64,000 nucleotides of DNA from Pseudomonas sp. MYb185 (GTDB taxonomy: Bacteria > Pseudomonadota > Gammaproteobacteria > Pseudomonadales > Pseudomonadaceae): positions 248,001 through 312,000 of the forward strand of contig NZ_PCQD01000001.1 in the NCBI RefSeq assembly GCF_002979975.1, written 5' to 3'. How positions within the stretch are numbered: the first letter of the stretch is position 1; each line of letters opens with the position of its first letter. The translations under genes were made by a program, and so were the position numbers. This document shows positions 31,899-40,202 of the stretch, piece by piece. The notes under the pieces were generated by a model, which saw nothing but the letters and a program-made list of their open reading frames with translations, was not told the origin of the DNA and searched no databases.

Positions 31899-32336
31899 AT
31901 GACTGACATCCGCATCAACCACGACACCGAAGTGACCCTGCACTTCACCCTCAAGCTGCCCAATGGTGATGTGGTAGATTCCACCGAGGGCAAGGCCCCG
32001 GCGACTTTCAAGGTTGGTGACGGCAGCCTGCTGCCCGGCTTCGAGAACAGCCTGTTCGGCCTCAAGGCCGGCGACCGTCGCAGCCTCGAGATCGAACCAG
32101 AGCGTGGTTTCGGTCCTGGCAGCCCACAGAATATCCAGACCATGCCCCGCGACCAGTTCAGCGACATGGAACTGGAGCCCGGCCTGCTGGTCATCTTCAA
32201 GGACGCCGCCGGTGGCGAAATGCCCGGCGTGGTCAAGACCATTCACGACAGCGTGGTGGATATCGACTTCAATCACCCGCTGGCGGGCAAGGTCATCACC
32301 TTTGAAGTGGAAATCATTGCAGTGAAGGCTGCTTGA
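31899..32336 (+). CDS. fkpB: FKBP-type peptidyl-prolyl isomerase, SlpA/FkpB type
   Basis: A 145-residue cytoplasmic SlpA-like FKBP. The FKBP half ([35 protein letters not shown]) encloses an inserted IF chaperone domain ([14 protein letters not shown]...) before returning to [15 protein letters not shown]. It lies between lspA and ispH, the conserved location. Confidence 0.95.
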   Translation: MTDIRINHDTEVTLHFTLKLPNGDVVDSTEGKAPATFKVGDGSLLPGFENSLFGLKAGDRRSLEIEPERGFGPGSPQNIQTMPRDQFSDMELEPGLLVIFKDAAGGEMPGVVKTIHDSVVDIDFNHPLAGKVITFEVEIIAVKAA

Positions 32337-32376
32337 GTCTATTACCCTGTTCATGACCCAGCATTCGAGGCTTCCC

Positions 32377-33324
32377 ATGCAGATCAAACTGGCCAACCCG
32401 CGCGGCTTCTGTGCCGGCGTCGATCGGGCCATCGAAATCGTCAACCGCGCACTGGAAGTGTTCGGCCCGCCGATCTATGTGCGTCATGAAGTGGTGCACA
32501 ACAAGTTCGTGGTCGAGGACCTGCGCAACCGCGGCGCGGTTTTCGTCGATGAACTGGATGAGATCCCCGATGACGTGATCGTCATCTTCAGTGCCCACGG
32601 TGTCTCCAAGGCCGTGCGTGATGATGCCGATGCCCGTGGCCTCAAGGTATTCGACGCCACCTGCCCGCTGGTCACCAAGGTGCATATGGAAGTGTTGCGC
32701 TACAGCCGCGACGGCCGCGAATGCATCCTGATCGGTCATGCCGGTCACCCTGAAGTGGAAGGCACCATGGGCCAGTACGACGCCAGCAACGGCGGCGCCA
32801 TCTATCTGGTGGAAAACGAGGATGATGTCGCCCGCCTGCAGGTCAAGGACCCGTCGCGCCTGGCCTTCGTCACCCAGACCACCCTGTCCATGGATGATAC
32901 TGCCCGGGTTATCGACGCTCTGCGCCAACACTTCCCGGCCATCGAAGGCCCGCGCAAGGACGACATCTGCTACGCCACCCAGAACCGCCAGGATGCGGTC
33001 AAGCAACTGGCCAGCGAGTGCGATCTGGTGCTGGTGGTCGGCAGCCCCAACAGCTCCAATTCCAATCGCCTGCGCGAGCTGTCCGACCGCATGGGCACGC
33101 CGGCCTACCTGATCGACGGTGCCGACGAAATCCGCCCCGAATGGCTGCAGGGCGCCACCAACATCGGCGTCACCGCCGGCGCCTCGGCCCCGAACGTACT
33201 GGTACAGCAAGTCATCCAGCACCTGCGTGACAGCGGCGCAGAGGGTGTCACCGAGCTGGCCGGGCGTGAAGAGAACATCGTGTTCAGCATGCCGAAGGAA
33301 CTGCGGGTGGTGGAGATCACCTGA
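32377..33324 (+). CDS. ispH: 4-hydroxy-3-methylbut-2-enyl diphosphate reductase IspH
   Basis: IspH makes IPP and DMAPP in the last step of the MEP isoprenoid pathway. The 315-residue protein has the three cysteines that bind the iron-sulfur cluster: C12 ([12 protein letters not shown]), C96 ([11 protein letters not shown]) and one near 197 ([11 protein letters not shown]). The [11 protein letters not shown] substrate loop is present. The start [11 protein letters not shown] is conserved; the open frame has 8 extra upstream codons. Confidence 0.97.
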   Translation: MQIKLANPRGFCAGVDRAIEIVNRALEVFGPPIYVRHEVVHNKFVVEDLRNRGAVFVDELDEIPDDVIVIFSAHGVSKAVRDDADARGLKVFDATCPLVTKVHMEVLRYSRDGRECILIGHAGHPEVEGTMGQYDASNGGAIYLVENEDDVARLQVKDPSRLAFVTQTTLSMDDTARVIDALRQHFPAIEGPRKDDICYATQNRQDAVKQLASECDLVLVVGSPNSSNSNRLRELSDRMGTPAYLIDGADEIRPEWLQGATNIGVTAGASAPNVLVQQVIQHLRDSGAEGVTELAGREENIVFSMPKELRVVEIT

Positions 33325-33330
33325 TAATAT

Positions 33331-33483
33331 GGGTTGTCGCGCGCCTGCGCGATGACAGGGCGTTACTGCGAGCGCTCTCCCAGCAGCGCTAAGGAAGGCC
33401 GATCGCGGCCCGACCGGGTTCCATCCCGGCCAGCGGTGCTGCAGAACTGCCTGCGGGCCGAGCTGGAATTCAGCCCTCCATGA
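33331..33483. repeat. Palindromic repeats between ispH and the MutT gene, including family D copy 3
   Basis: A small hairpin (TTGTCGCGCGCCTGCGCGATGACA, two arms around 33333-33356) is followed by a family D unit at about 33391-33483. The family D unit has AAGGAAGGCCGATCGCGG, CCATCCCGGCCAGCGGTG and CCCTCCATGAC. Nothing else occupies this convergent 165-bp gap. Confidence 0.75.
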
Positions 33484-33489
33484 CCCCCG

Positions 33490-34500
33490 TCAGTCCCACA
33501 ACCGACGAATACCCGCCACTCCCTGCGCACCGATCTTGAACGCCTGTGGCAGGTCATCAGGCGACAGCCCACCCAGCAGGTACACCGGAATATTCACCGA
33601 CTCGATCAGCTCGCCAGCACCCTCCCAGCCCAGGCAGGGAGCACCGGGATGGCTGGCGGTAGGCGTCACTGGTGACAGGGTGATGAAATCCACTCCGAGT
33701 TCCGCCGCCATCGCCAGTTCCTCGGCGTTGTGGCAGGAGGCGGAAATCAGTCCCTGGGCACGCTGCATGGAAGGCCGATCCCGGCCAGCGGTGTTACTGG
33801 CGACACTGCTGGTCGAGATGGAACTCGACGGGGTCGCCATCGACCCTCCATGGTGCTCCCACATCCTTCTGAGCTGCCGACTGGTCAGGTGCCAGCCAAC
33901 ACCGGGCCAGGCAGGCGGTTCATCACCTTTGAGCAGCCACTGAAAATCATTGCCGAACTCAGCCAGTACCCGCTGCGCCAGCGCCTGGTAGGCATCCTCC
34001 GCCAACCCCGTCTGGCGTAGCTGCACTAGCTTGATGCCTGACGCGCGAGCCCGCTCCAGCCCGGCAAACAGCTCGGCCTCATCATCCATGTCAGGGGTGA
34101 TCAGATACAGTTCGGGCAACTGCGCCGCCTGCACGATAGGCCCGTTGGCTGCAGGAAAGTCATACTCATCCAGTTCCGCAGCGGACACCCAACGCACCGG
34201 CTGTCCCTCGGCACCATGCGCCTGACCCTCGAACCCGGTCACCAGCCATACATCCAGACGTACCGACTTGTCCGGGTAATCATGGCGAATATCCAGCAGC
34301 GGGCGCGCTTCGGTCGCAGTGATGCCCAGTTCTTCACGCAACTCACGCACCAGGCCAGCAAAGCGCGACTCGCTATCCTCCAGCTTGCCCCCGGGAAACT
34401 CCCACAGGCCGCCCTGGTGAGCGTGATCGGGACGTTTGGCGATCAGAATACGACCTTGCGCGTCACGGATGACGGCAGCGATGACATGGATACGACGCAT
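33490..34500 (-). CDS. mutT: MutT/Nudix hydrolase fused to ThiE-like domain, with a 29-codon repeat insertion
   Basis: The N-terminal Nudix domain (residues 1-130) has a complete Nudix box from G38 to I60 (GGKLEDSE, RELREELGI), so it should cleave oxidised nucleotides such as 8-oxo-dGTP. The C-terminal domain resembles thiamine phosphate synthase, as in other Pseudomonas MutT proteins (ASCHNAEEL, DFITLSPVTPTASHPG, PVYLLGGL). Residues 217-245 are foreign and Ser/Thr-rich (SMATPSSSISTSSVASN). They are encoded by a palindromic repeat inserted between LTSRQLRRM and QGLISASCHN without breaking the frame. The Nudix half should work; the effect on the ThiE-like half is unknown. Confidence 0.9.
   Translation of the reverse strand: MRRIHVIAAVIRDAQGRILIAKRPDHAHQGGLWEFPGGKLEDSESRFAGLVRELREELGITATEARPLLDIRHDYPDKSVRLDVWLVTGFEGQAHGAEGQPVRWVSAAELDEYDFPAANGPIVQAAQLPELYLITPDMDDEAELFAGLERARASGIKLVQLRQTGLAEDAYQALAQRVLAEFGNDFQWLLKGDEPPAWPGVGWHLTSRQLRRMWEHHGGSMATPSSSISTSSVASNTAGRDRPSMQRAQGLISASCHNAEELAMAAELGVDFITLSPVTPTASHPGAPCLGWEGAGELIESVNIPVYLLGGLSPDDLPQAFKIGAQGVAGIRRLWD
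33766..33852. repeat. Family D repeat inserted in frame inside the MutT gene (copy 4)
   Basis: The 87-bp unit is bounded by CATGGAAGG and CCCTCCATGG. It shares GGAAGGCCGATC, CGGCCAGCGGTG and GAGATGGAACTC with the family D copies at 33391 and 31787. Its length is 29 codons and it begins on a codon boundary of the minus-strand gene, so the host frame is preserved and contains no stop. Confidence 0.85.
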
Positions 34501-34514
34501 GAATCTACCTGGCT

Positions 34515-34703
34515 CTACTGGGTGGGAATATCTTCGGAAAACACATCCTGCTCATCCTCATCACCGGGAATCACATGTTCCTCGGCGGCCCAGGCACCCA
34601 GGTCGATCAGGCGGCAGCGGGGAGAGCAGAAGGGGCGGTCGGGGAAGCTTTCATCCCAGGTTACCGGGGCCTTGCAGGTGGGGCATGCTACGGTGGTGGT
34701 CAT
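34515..34703 (-). CDS. yacG: DNA gyrase inhibitor YacG
   Basis: A 62-residue zinc protein with paired cysteines in [12 protein letters not shown] and [15 protein letters not shown], followed by an acidic tail. YacG binds gyrase B and blocks DNA binding. Its ATG overlaps the coaE stop by 4 bp (ATGA), so it is coupled to coaE in the pilBCD-coaE-yacG group. Confidence 0.95.
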   Translation of the reverse strand: MTTTVACPTCKAPVTWDESFPDRPFCSPRCRLIDLGAWAAEEHVIPGDEDEQDVFSEDIPTQ

Positions 34704-35323
34704 GGCTTGGCTCCTGTGCTGAGTGCCAGATAGTACTGGTGCAATTGATCTACCTGTTGGTGCAGAGCCGCCAGGTCCTTGTCATTGGTGATGACGTCAT
34801 GGGCATGGCGCAAGCGATCCTCACGCTGTGCCTGGGCCTGCAGAATGGCCCTGACCTGCTGCTCGGGAACATTGTCGCGGGCGGTGGTGCGAGCGATTTG
34901 CAGCGCTTCGGGTACATCCACCACCAGCACGCGCTGGGTCATCTGATATTGCCCTGACTCCACCAGCAGGGGCGATACCAGTAGCGCATAGGGCGATTCG
35001 GCGGCGGCCAGGTCGGTGATGATCTCGTCGCGGATCAGCGGGTGCAGCAACTGTTCAAGCCAGCGACGCTGCTCCGGGTCCTGAAACACCCGCTCACGCA
35101 GTACCGCACGATTCAGCGTGCCATCGTCCTGCAGCACGAGGTCACCGAAGCGGTCGACGATACGATGCAGCGCCGGCCGCCCCGGCTCGACCACCACCCG
35201 CGACTTGATATCGGCATCCACTACATGAATACCATGCGCCTCGGCAAACCGCGCCGCCGCCGCGCTCTTGCCACTGCCGATGCCGCCGGTCAGGCCGATG
35301 ATGAGCTTGTTCGAGGGAGTCAT
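34700..35323 (-). CDS. coaE: Dephospho-CoA kinase CoaE
   Basis: CoaE catalyses the last step of coenzyme A synthesis. The 207-residue product has the P-loop GGIGSGKS at residues 13-20 and the [10 protein letters not shown] substrate segment. [14 protein letters not shown] at 35323 is the sensible start; the frame is open upstream but not conserved. It is followed by yacG and preceded by pilD, with a repeat-bearing gap of 188 bp. Confidence 0.96.
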   Translation of the reverse strand: MTPSNKLIIGLTGGIGSGKSAAAARFAEAHGIHVVDADIKSRVVVEPGRPALHRIVDRFGDLVLQDDGTLNRAVLRERVFQDPEQRRWLEQLLHPLIRDEIITDLAAAESPYALLVSPLLVESGQYQMTQRVLVVDVPEALQIARTTARDNVPEQQVRAILQAQAQREDRLRHAHDVITNDKDLAALHQQVDQLHQYYLALSTGAKP

Positions 35324-35420
35324 TGCAGTATCAATGCCTTGCGTTTGTATTGAAGGCAACAAGTATACGGAGAATGGGCTTGAAGGCGTAGGGTAGCGGC
35401 ATTCCCAAGAGCCCGCGCTC

Positions 35421-35446
35421 GGGGTGTAGCGCACCTGCGCTACGCC
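35421..35446. repeat. Palindromic repeat, family A, upstream of coaE
   Basis: GGGGTGTAGCGC and GCGCTACGCC flank a 4-base spacer. The unit lies in the pilD-coaE gap and closely matches the copy at 25119-25144. Confidence 0.8.
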
Positions 35447-35511
35447 TGGCGAATCAGCAGATAATGCACGTCATCAGGCATGATCGCAGTTCGAGGCGTC
35501 CGATCCGAACG

Positions 35512-36384
35512 CTAGAACCCCGCAAACCGCAGGTAGGTCCCGGTAATCTCATCCCCCCAGATAATCGCGATCCACCCGGCAATCGCCAGATAGGGTCCGA
35601 AGGGCAGGGGAGTGGAGTTGGAGTCACCGCGTGCCTTGAGGATGATGATGCCGAGGATGGCCCCCACCAGCGACGACAGCAGAATGGTCAGTGGCAGCAC
35701 CTGCCAGCCGCCCCAGGCGCCGAGCATGGCCAGCAGCTTGAAGTCGCCATAACCCATGCCTTCCTTGCCAGTGACCAGCTTGAACAGCCAGTACACCGAC
35801 CACAAACTCAGATAACCGAACACCGCGCCCCACAGTGCCGAGTGCATATCGGTAAACAGGCCGAAGCTGTTGGCGATCAACCCCAGCCACAGCATCGGCA
35901 GCACGATGGCATCGGGCAGCAACTGGGTATCGGCATCGATCAGGCTCAGGGCAATCAGGGCCCAGGTCAGCAGCAGAACCCCGGCGGCAGCCCAGCCGAA
36001 GCCGTACTGCCAGGCCACCAGCATGCTCAGCACCGCGGTCAGCAGCTCCACCAGAGGGTAGCGCGGGCTGATCCTCTCCCGGCAGTTGCCGCAACGGCCG
36101 CGCAGCAGCGCATAACTGATCAGCGGCAGATTCTGCCACGGCTTGATCTCCGCCTGGCAGTGTGGGCAGTGGGAGTGCGGCAATATCAGGTTGTATACCG
36201 GCTGCTCGGGCAGTGGCTGCTCAGGCTCCAGCATCTCCCGGGCCTGGCGCAGCCAGTCCCGCTCCAGCATCTTCGGCAGACGATGAATCACCACATTGAG
36301 AAAGCTGCCGACAATCAAGCCCAGCAGGCCAGCGACTAAAACAAAGGCCAGCACATGGCTGGCCATATAATCGAGTAAATTCAC
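35512..36384 (-). CDS. pilD: Prepilin peptidase / N-methyltransferase PilD
   Basis: PilD cleaves the leaders of type IV pilins and pseudopilins and methylates the new N terminus, in the inner membrane. The 290-residue protein has the cytoplasmic domain with the four-Cys motif (CPHCQ and CGNCR). The catalytic aspartates are in LSLIDADTQLLPD (about residue 148) and GYGDFKLLAMLG (about 211). Its targets in this window include PilA and the minor pilins. It follows pilC by 2 bp. Confidence 0.97.
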   Translation of the reverse strand: MNLLDYMASHVLAFVLVAGLLGLIVGSFLNVVIHRLPKMLERDWLRQAREMLEPEQPLPEQPVYNLILPHSHCPHCQAEIKPWQNLPLISYALLRGRCGNCRERISPRYPLVELLTAVLSMLVAWQYGFGWAAAGVLLLTWALIALSLIDADTQLLPDAIVLPMLWLGLIANSFGLFTDMHSALWGAVFGYLSLWSVYWLFKLVTGKEGMGYGDFKLLAMLGAWGGWQVLPLTILLSSLVGAILGIIILKARGDSNSTPLPFGPYLAIAGWIAIIWGDEITGTYLRFAGF

Positions 36385-36386
36385 GG

Positions 36387-37658
36387 TTAACCTACAACAT
36401 TACCCAGTTGGAAGATTGGCAGGTACATGGCGATGATCAGGCCGCCAATCAGCACGCCCAAGACGGACATGATCATCGGCTCGAGCAGGGTAGTCAGGTT
36501 GTCCACCTTGTTATCTACCTCGGCCTCATAGAAGGTGGCGACCTTCTCCAGCATACCGTCGAGGTTACCCGACTCCTCACCAATGCCGGCCATCTGGACC
36601 GCCAGGGTGGGGAATACATTGGTGGTACGCATGGCAAAGTTCAGTTGGGTACCAGCGGAAACATCCTGTTTGATATTATTCACTGCGTTGTAGAACACCA
36701 CATTACCCACTGCGCCGGCCACCGAGTCCAGTGCCTGCACCAACGGTACACCGGCGGCAAAAGTGGTAGACAAAGTGCGGGCGTAACGAGCAACCGCTGC
36801 CTCGTAGATAATCTGCCCGACAATCGGTGCCTTGAGCAGGGCGCGATCCTGAGCATCACGGAAGGGTTTGGAGCGCCTATTGATATGTGTGTAAGCCCAG
36901 CAGAGAGCGATTATGCCGATCAGAATAATAAACCACCATGACTGCAGCCATTTGGATAGTCCAATTACCATCAGCGTAAAGGCAGGCAGGTCGGCTCCAA
37001 AGCTACCAAACACCTCTTCAAACTGTGGTACTACCTTCAGCAACAGAATAGCAGTAACAATCACCGCCACGATTACCACCGCAATCGGATAGGTCATGGC
37101 CTTCTTGATCTTGGCCTTCAGTGCTTCGGTCTTTTCCTTGTAGGTGGCAATACGGTCGAGCAGGGATTCCAGCCGACCGGACTGTTCACCGGATTCCACC
37201 AGATTGCAGAACAGCTCATCGAAATACTGCGGGTGCTTGGCCAGTGAGGCGGCCAGGGTATTACCCGAGGCCACATCGGTCTTGATCTCGTTGATCAGCT
37301 TGGCGAAGTTGGGGTTGGCGGTACCTTCGGCAATGATCTCGAAGGCCTGCACGATAGGCACCCCTGAAGCCATCATGGTGGCCAGCTGACGAGTGAAGAA
37401 CGCGATATCCAGCGGCTTGATCTTCTTGGCGCGGGGGCCGAACAGCGAGGACTTCTTGTGAATCTTGGTGACCAGAATGCCCTGCTTGCGCAGCTGCGCC
37501 TTGATCAGCGCCTGGTTGCTTCCCTGCATCTCGCCGGACAGCTTGACGCCCTTGCGGTCCTTGCCTTCCCACTTGAAAGGATAGATCTTTTCTACCTTGG
37601 CTTTCTTCACGGGTTTGGCGGCGGGCTTGGTCCGTTTCACTGCTGCTTGCTGGGCCAT
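36387..37658 (-). CDS. pilC: Type IV pilus inner-membrane platform protein PilC
   Basis: A 423-residue platform protein that couples the PilB/PilT motors to pilin assembly. It has two GspF domains; the first carries FFTRQLATMMASGVPIVQAFEII and the second RYARTLSTTFAAGVPLVQALD (positions cut by the loops). Three long membrane helices are visible, and the N terminus is basic. It lies 3 bp after pilB and 2 bp before pilD. Confidence 0.97.
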   Translation of the reverse strand: MAQQAAVKRTKPAAKPVKKAKVEKIYPFKWEGKDRKGVKLSGEMQGSNQALIKAQLRKQGILVTKIHKKSSLFGPRAKKIKPLDIAFFTRQLATMMASGVPIVQAFEIIAEGTANPNFAKLINEIKTDVASGNTLAASLAKHPQYFDELFCNLVESGEQSGRLESLLDRIATYKEKTEALKAKIKKAMTYPIAVVIVAVIVTAILLLKVVPQFEEVFGSFGADLPAFTLMVIGLSKWLQSWWFIILIGIIALCWAYTHINRRSKPFRDAQDRALLKAPIVGQIIYEAAVARYARTLSTTFAAGVPLVQALDSVAGAVGNVVFYNAVNNIKQDVSAGTQLNFAMRTTNVFPTLAVQMAGIGEESGNLDGMLEKVATFYEAEVDNKVDNLTTLLEPMIMSVLGVLIGGLIIAMYLPIFQLGNVVG

Positions 37659-37661
37659 GAC

Positions 37662-39368
37662 TTAATCCTTGGTCACTCGGTTCACTTCCGCCAGGCTGGT
37701 GACACCCTGTTCCGCCTTCATCAGCGCGGATTGGCGCAAGCTTCTGAATCCTTCACTCTGGGCTACGTCGGAGATCTGAATGGAGTTGCCGTCTTCCATG
37801 ATGATACGTTGCATGGCCGGCGTGATCTTGACCACCTCGTAAATCCCGACTCGCCCTTTATAACCGTCCTGACAATTTTCGCAACCCACCGGTCTGTAAA
37901 TCGTTAACCCGCTAGCAATTTTCTCCTCGGTGAAGCCTTCTTCCAGCAATGTCTCGCGGGGCAGGTCGAGTGGTTTCTTGCAATGGGAGCACAAACGGCG
38001 GGCCAGGCGCTGGGCGATGATCAGGTTGACCGAGGTGGCGATGTTGAACGAGGGCACGCCCATATTGCGCAGGCGGGTGAGTGTTTCCGCCGCGCTGTTG
38101 GTGTGCAGGGTCGACATGACCATGTGACCGGTCTGTGCCGCCTTGATGGCGATCTCCGCCGTCTCCAGGTCACGGATCTCACCAACCATGATGATATCTG
38201 GATCCTGACGCAGGAACGCCCGCAGCGCCTGGGCAAAGTCCAACCCCTGCTTGGGGTTGACGTTGACCTGGTTGATGCCCTCCAGGTTGATCTCCACCGG
38301 GTCTTCGGCGGTGGAGATATTGCGTTCCATGGTATTGAGGATGTTAAGACCGGTATACAGCGACACCGTCTTACCCGAGCCGGTCGGCCCGGTAACCAGA
38401 ATCATGCCCTGGGGTTTATCCAGCGCATCCATGTACATCTTCTTCTGGTCATCCTCGTAGCCCAGGGCATCGATACCCATCTTCGCGCTCTCGGAGTCCA
38501 GAATACGCAGCACCACCTTCTCGCCCCACAGGGTAGGCAGGGTGTTGACCCGGAAGTCGATGGCCTTGTTCTTGGAAATCTTCAGCTTGATGCGGCCATC
38601 CTGCGGCTTGCGCCGCTCGGCCAGGTCCATCGAGGACATTACCTTCAGGCGGGCAGCGATCTTCACACCCAGTTGCACCGGTGGCTTGGCCACCTCATGC
38701 AGGATACCGTCGGTACGAAAGCGCACCCGATAGGTCTTCTCGTAAGGCTCGAAGTGCAAGTCAGAGGAGCCTTTCTTCACCGCATCCAGCAGCATCTTGT
38801 TGACGAAGCGGACAATGGGCGCGTCTTCAGCATCGTTGCCGGCATCCTTGCGCTTGTCGTCCTCGGTGATGGTCTCGACCTCCAGACCATCCAGGTCGGC
38901 ATCGGCCATTTCGCCCAGACCGCTGCCGGCGCTGTCCAGGTACTTGTCGATGGCGGTGCGCAGCTTGTCATCCTCGACAATCACCGCGTCGGTCATCAAA
39001 CCGGTATTGAACTGGATATCGCTCAGCGCCTGCTGATTGGTGGGGTCGGACAGGGCCAGGAACAATCGATTGCCGCGCTTGTATAGCGGCAGCACACAGT
39101 GCTGGCGAATCAGCTTCTCGCTGACCAGATTCGGCTCAGGCTGGCTGTCACGGTCCAGCGCCGTCAGATCCAGATAGGGATAGCCGAATTCCTCAGCGCA
39201 GACCATCGCCAGATCACGGGCCTTGGCCAGCTTGTGCTGCACCAGGTAGGTAATGAAGGGAATCTTGTCCTGACTGGCCTGCCTGCTGGCTTTGCCGGCC
39301 GCCTGGGCATCCAATAGTTCTTCCTGAACGATCCGCCGGGCCAAGCCGGAGAGGACGGGGGTATCCAT
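37662..39368 (-). CDS. pilB: Type IV pilus assembly ATPase PilB
   Basis: PilB is the hexameric cytoplasmic ATPase that powers pilus extension. The 568-residue protein has an N-terminal MshEN/GspE-N domain and the Walker A motif GPTGSGKT (about residue 328). Asp and His boxes follow (STAEDPVEINLEGINQV, GHMVMSTLHTN), then a tetra-Cys zinc motif (CSHCKK and CENCQDGYKGR). The N-terminal region lacks a clear RxxxR c-di-GMP motif on inspection, but this was not tested. It is divergent from pilA. Confidence 0.97.
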   Translation of the reverse strand: MDTPVLSGLARRIVQEELLDAQAAGKASRQASQDKIPFITYLVQHKLAKARDLAMVCAEEFGYPYLDLTALDRDSQPEPNLVSEKLIRQHCVLPLYKRGNRLFLALSDPTNQQALSDIQFNTGLMTDAVIVEDDKLRTAIDKYLDSAGSGLGEMADADLDGLEVETITEDDKRKDAGNDAEDAPIVRFVNKMLLDAVKKGSSDLHFEPYEKTYRVRFRTDGILHEVAKPPVQLGVKIAARLKVMSSMDLAERRKPQDGRIKLKISKNKAIDFRVNTLPTLWGEKVVLRILDSESAKMGIDALGYEDDQKKMYMDALDKPQGMILVTGPTGSGKTVSLYTGLNILNTMERNISTAEDPVEINLEGINQVNVNPKQGLDFAQALRAFLRQDPDIIMVGEIRDLETAEIAIKAAQTGHMVMSTLHTNSAAETLTRLRNMGVPSFNIATSVNLIIAQRLARRLCSHCKKPLDLPRETLLEEGFTEEKIASGLTIYRPVGCENCQDGYKGRVGIYEVVKITPAMQRIIMEDGNSIQISDVAQSEGFRSLRQSALMKAEQGVTSLAEVNRVTKD

Positions 39369-39504
39369 AGGTCAATCTCGGTACGGTGTAAGGACTGTGG
39401 CGACTATAGTACAGCAAGGCCTTGCTACACAAAGTGGATAGTCACAAAAGGCATGTAGTGAAAGGACTCAGCTGACAAAAATCGTCACATGCTGACGCCC
39501 CAGG

Positions 39505-39601
39505 GTTGTAGCGCCCCTGCGCTACGACAGCCCGGTCCACGCTACTCCCATCCCCATCAACTCCCCCACACCCCTGTAGGAGCGCCACCCCGGCGCGATT
39601 A
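39505..39601. repeat. Repeats in the pilB-pilA gap: family A unit and a Pseudomonas-type REP
   Basis: A family A unit (39505-39528, GTAGCGCCCCTGCGCTAC) is followed by 39572-39601. The second begins CCTGTAGGAGCGCC and contains CCCCGGCGCGATTA, the pattern of the common Pseudomonas REP. They occupy the 339-bp gap between pilB and pilA, which otherwise holds only the pilA promoter. Confidence 0.8.
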
Positions 39602-39642
39602 CCCACTCCAAAACACCCACCCCGGCGCTCCAAAAACCAACC

Positions 39643-39658
39643 TGGCACACAAGCTGCA
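39643..39658 (+). promoter_or_regulatory. Sigma-54 promoter of pilA
   Basis: TGGCACACAAGCTGCA has the GG and GC dinucleotides 10 bases apart, as the RpoN -24/-12 consensus requires. It lies about 50 bases upstream of the pilA start. Pseudomonas pilA genes are driven by RpoN with the PilS-PilR two-component system, so the same control is likely. Confidence 0.85.
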
Positions 39659-39707
39659 CTAGCTCCATCAGCCCAACGGCTATCTCACATACAAATGGAG
39701 TTGAGAA

Positions 39708-40067
39708 ATGAAAGCTCAAATGCAGAAAGGTTTTACCCTTATTGAATTGATGATCGTGGTAGCGATCATTGGGATTCTGGCCGCCATTGCACTTCCGGCT
39801 TACCGCGATTATATGGATAAAGGCCACATCAGCTCCTGTAATGGTGAAGCAGCAGCTCATGTCAAAGCTCGTGCCGCCGGTGTTATGGCGCAATTTGATG
39901 AAGCTGATTTGCCTTCTTATGTGGCAAAAGCTTGTGCGTCTGGCAGTAATACTGACCCGAGTGAGCTGTCTGAGTTGACTGGGAGTGCGACTTTCGTAAC
40001 CAAAGACACTGATGCTGTAGGTATTACCTGTTCTTGGGAAACTGCCAGCTGCTCGGTAGGTAGCTAA
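39708..40067 (+). CDS. pilA: Major type IV pilin PilA
   Basis: A short pilin precursor of 119 residues. The leader is MKAQMQKG, followed by [20 protein letters not shown] with Glu5 and the hydrophobic assembly helix. The globular part has four cysteines (SSCNG, AKACAS, ITCSW, ASCSVGS), enough for two disulfides, and the chain ends in serine right after the last Cys region. A C-terminal serine next to the disulfide loop is the glycosylation site of Pseudomonas group I pilins. A GGAG site and a sigma-54 promoter precede it, and a terminator follows. Confidence 0.95.
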   Translation: MKAQMQKGFTLIELMIVVAIIGILAAIALPAYRDYMDKGHISSCNGEAAAHVKARAAGVMAQFDEADLPSYVAKACASGSNTDPSELSELTGSATFVTKDTDAVGITCSWETASCSVGS

Positions 40068-40120
40068 AGTTCTAATAACTTAGCTTATCTGCATCTAAAA
40101 TATAAGAGGTAGAGCCTATA

Positions 40121-40151
40121 ACAAGCCCCATCTTCGGGGCTTGTTTTTTAC
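40121..40151 (+). terminator. Rho-independent terminator after pilA
   Basis: An ACAAGCCCC/GGGGCTTGT stem is followed by TTTTTT, 54 bp after the pilA stop. It would keep high-level pilA transcription apart from the modification genes that follow. Confidence 0.92.
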
Positions 40152-40202
40152 CTCACTATTGGATTTTTCTAATTCGTAGTATTCCTGCATGGATAGCACC
40201 CT

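Noticed and set aside
32341-32400. Riboswitch or leader peptide upstream of ispH, ribF or proB
   Set aside because: The gaps are short and no conserved riboswitch core or attenuator-like hairpin series was seen.
33325-33483. Short CRISPR-like array from the repeats around 33.3-33.9 kb
   Set aside because: The units are palindromic, differ in length and spacing, and have no regular spacers; they fit REP/MITE elements.
40068-40202. Possible tRNA gene near pilA, as in P. aeruginosa
   Set aside because: No cloverleaf with a T-loop GTTCRANNC and acceptor stem could be found; only a terminator is present.
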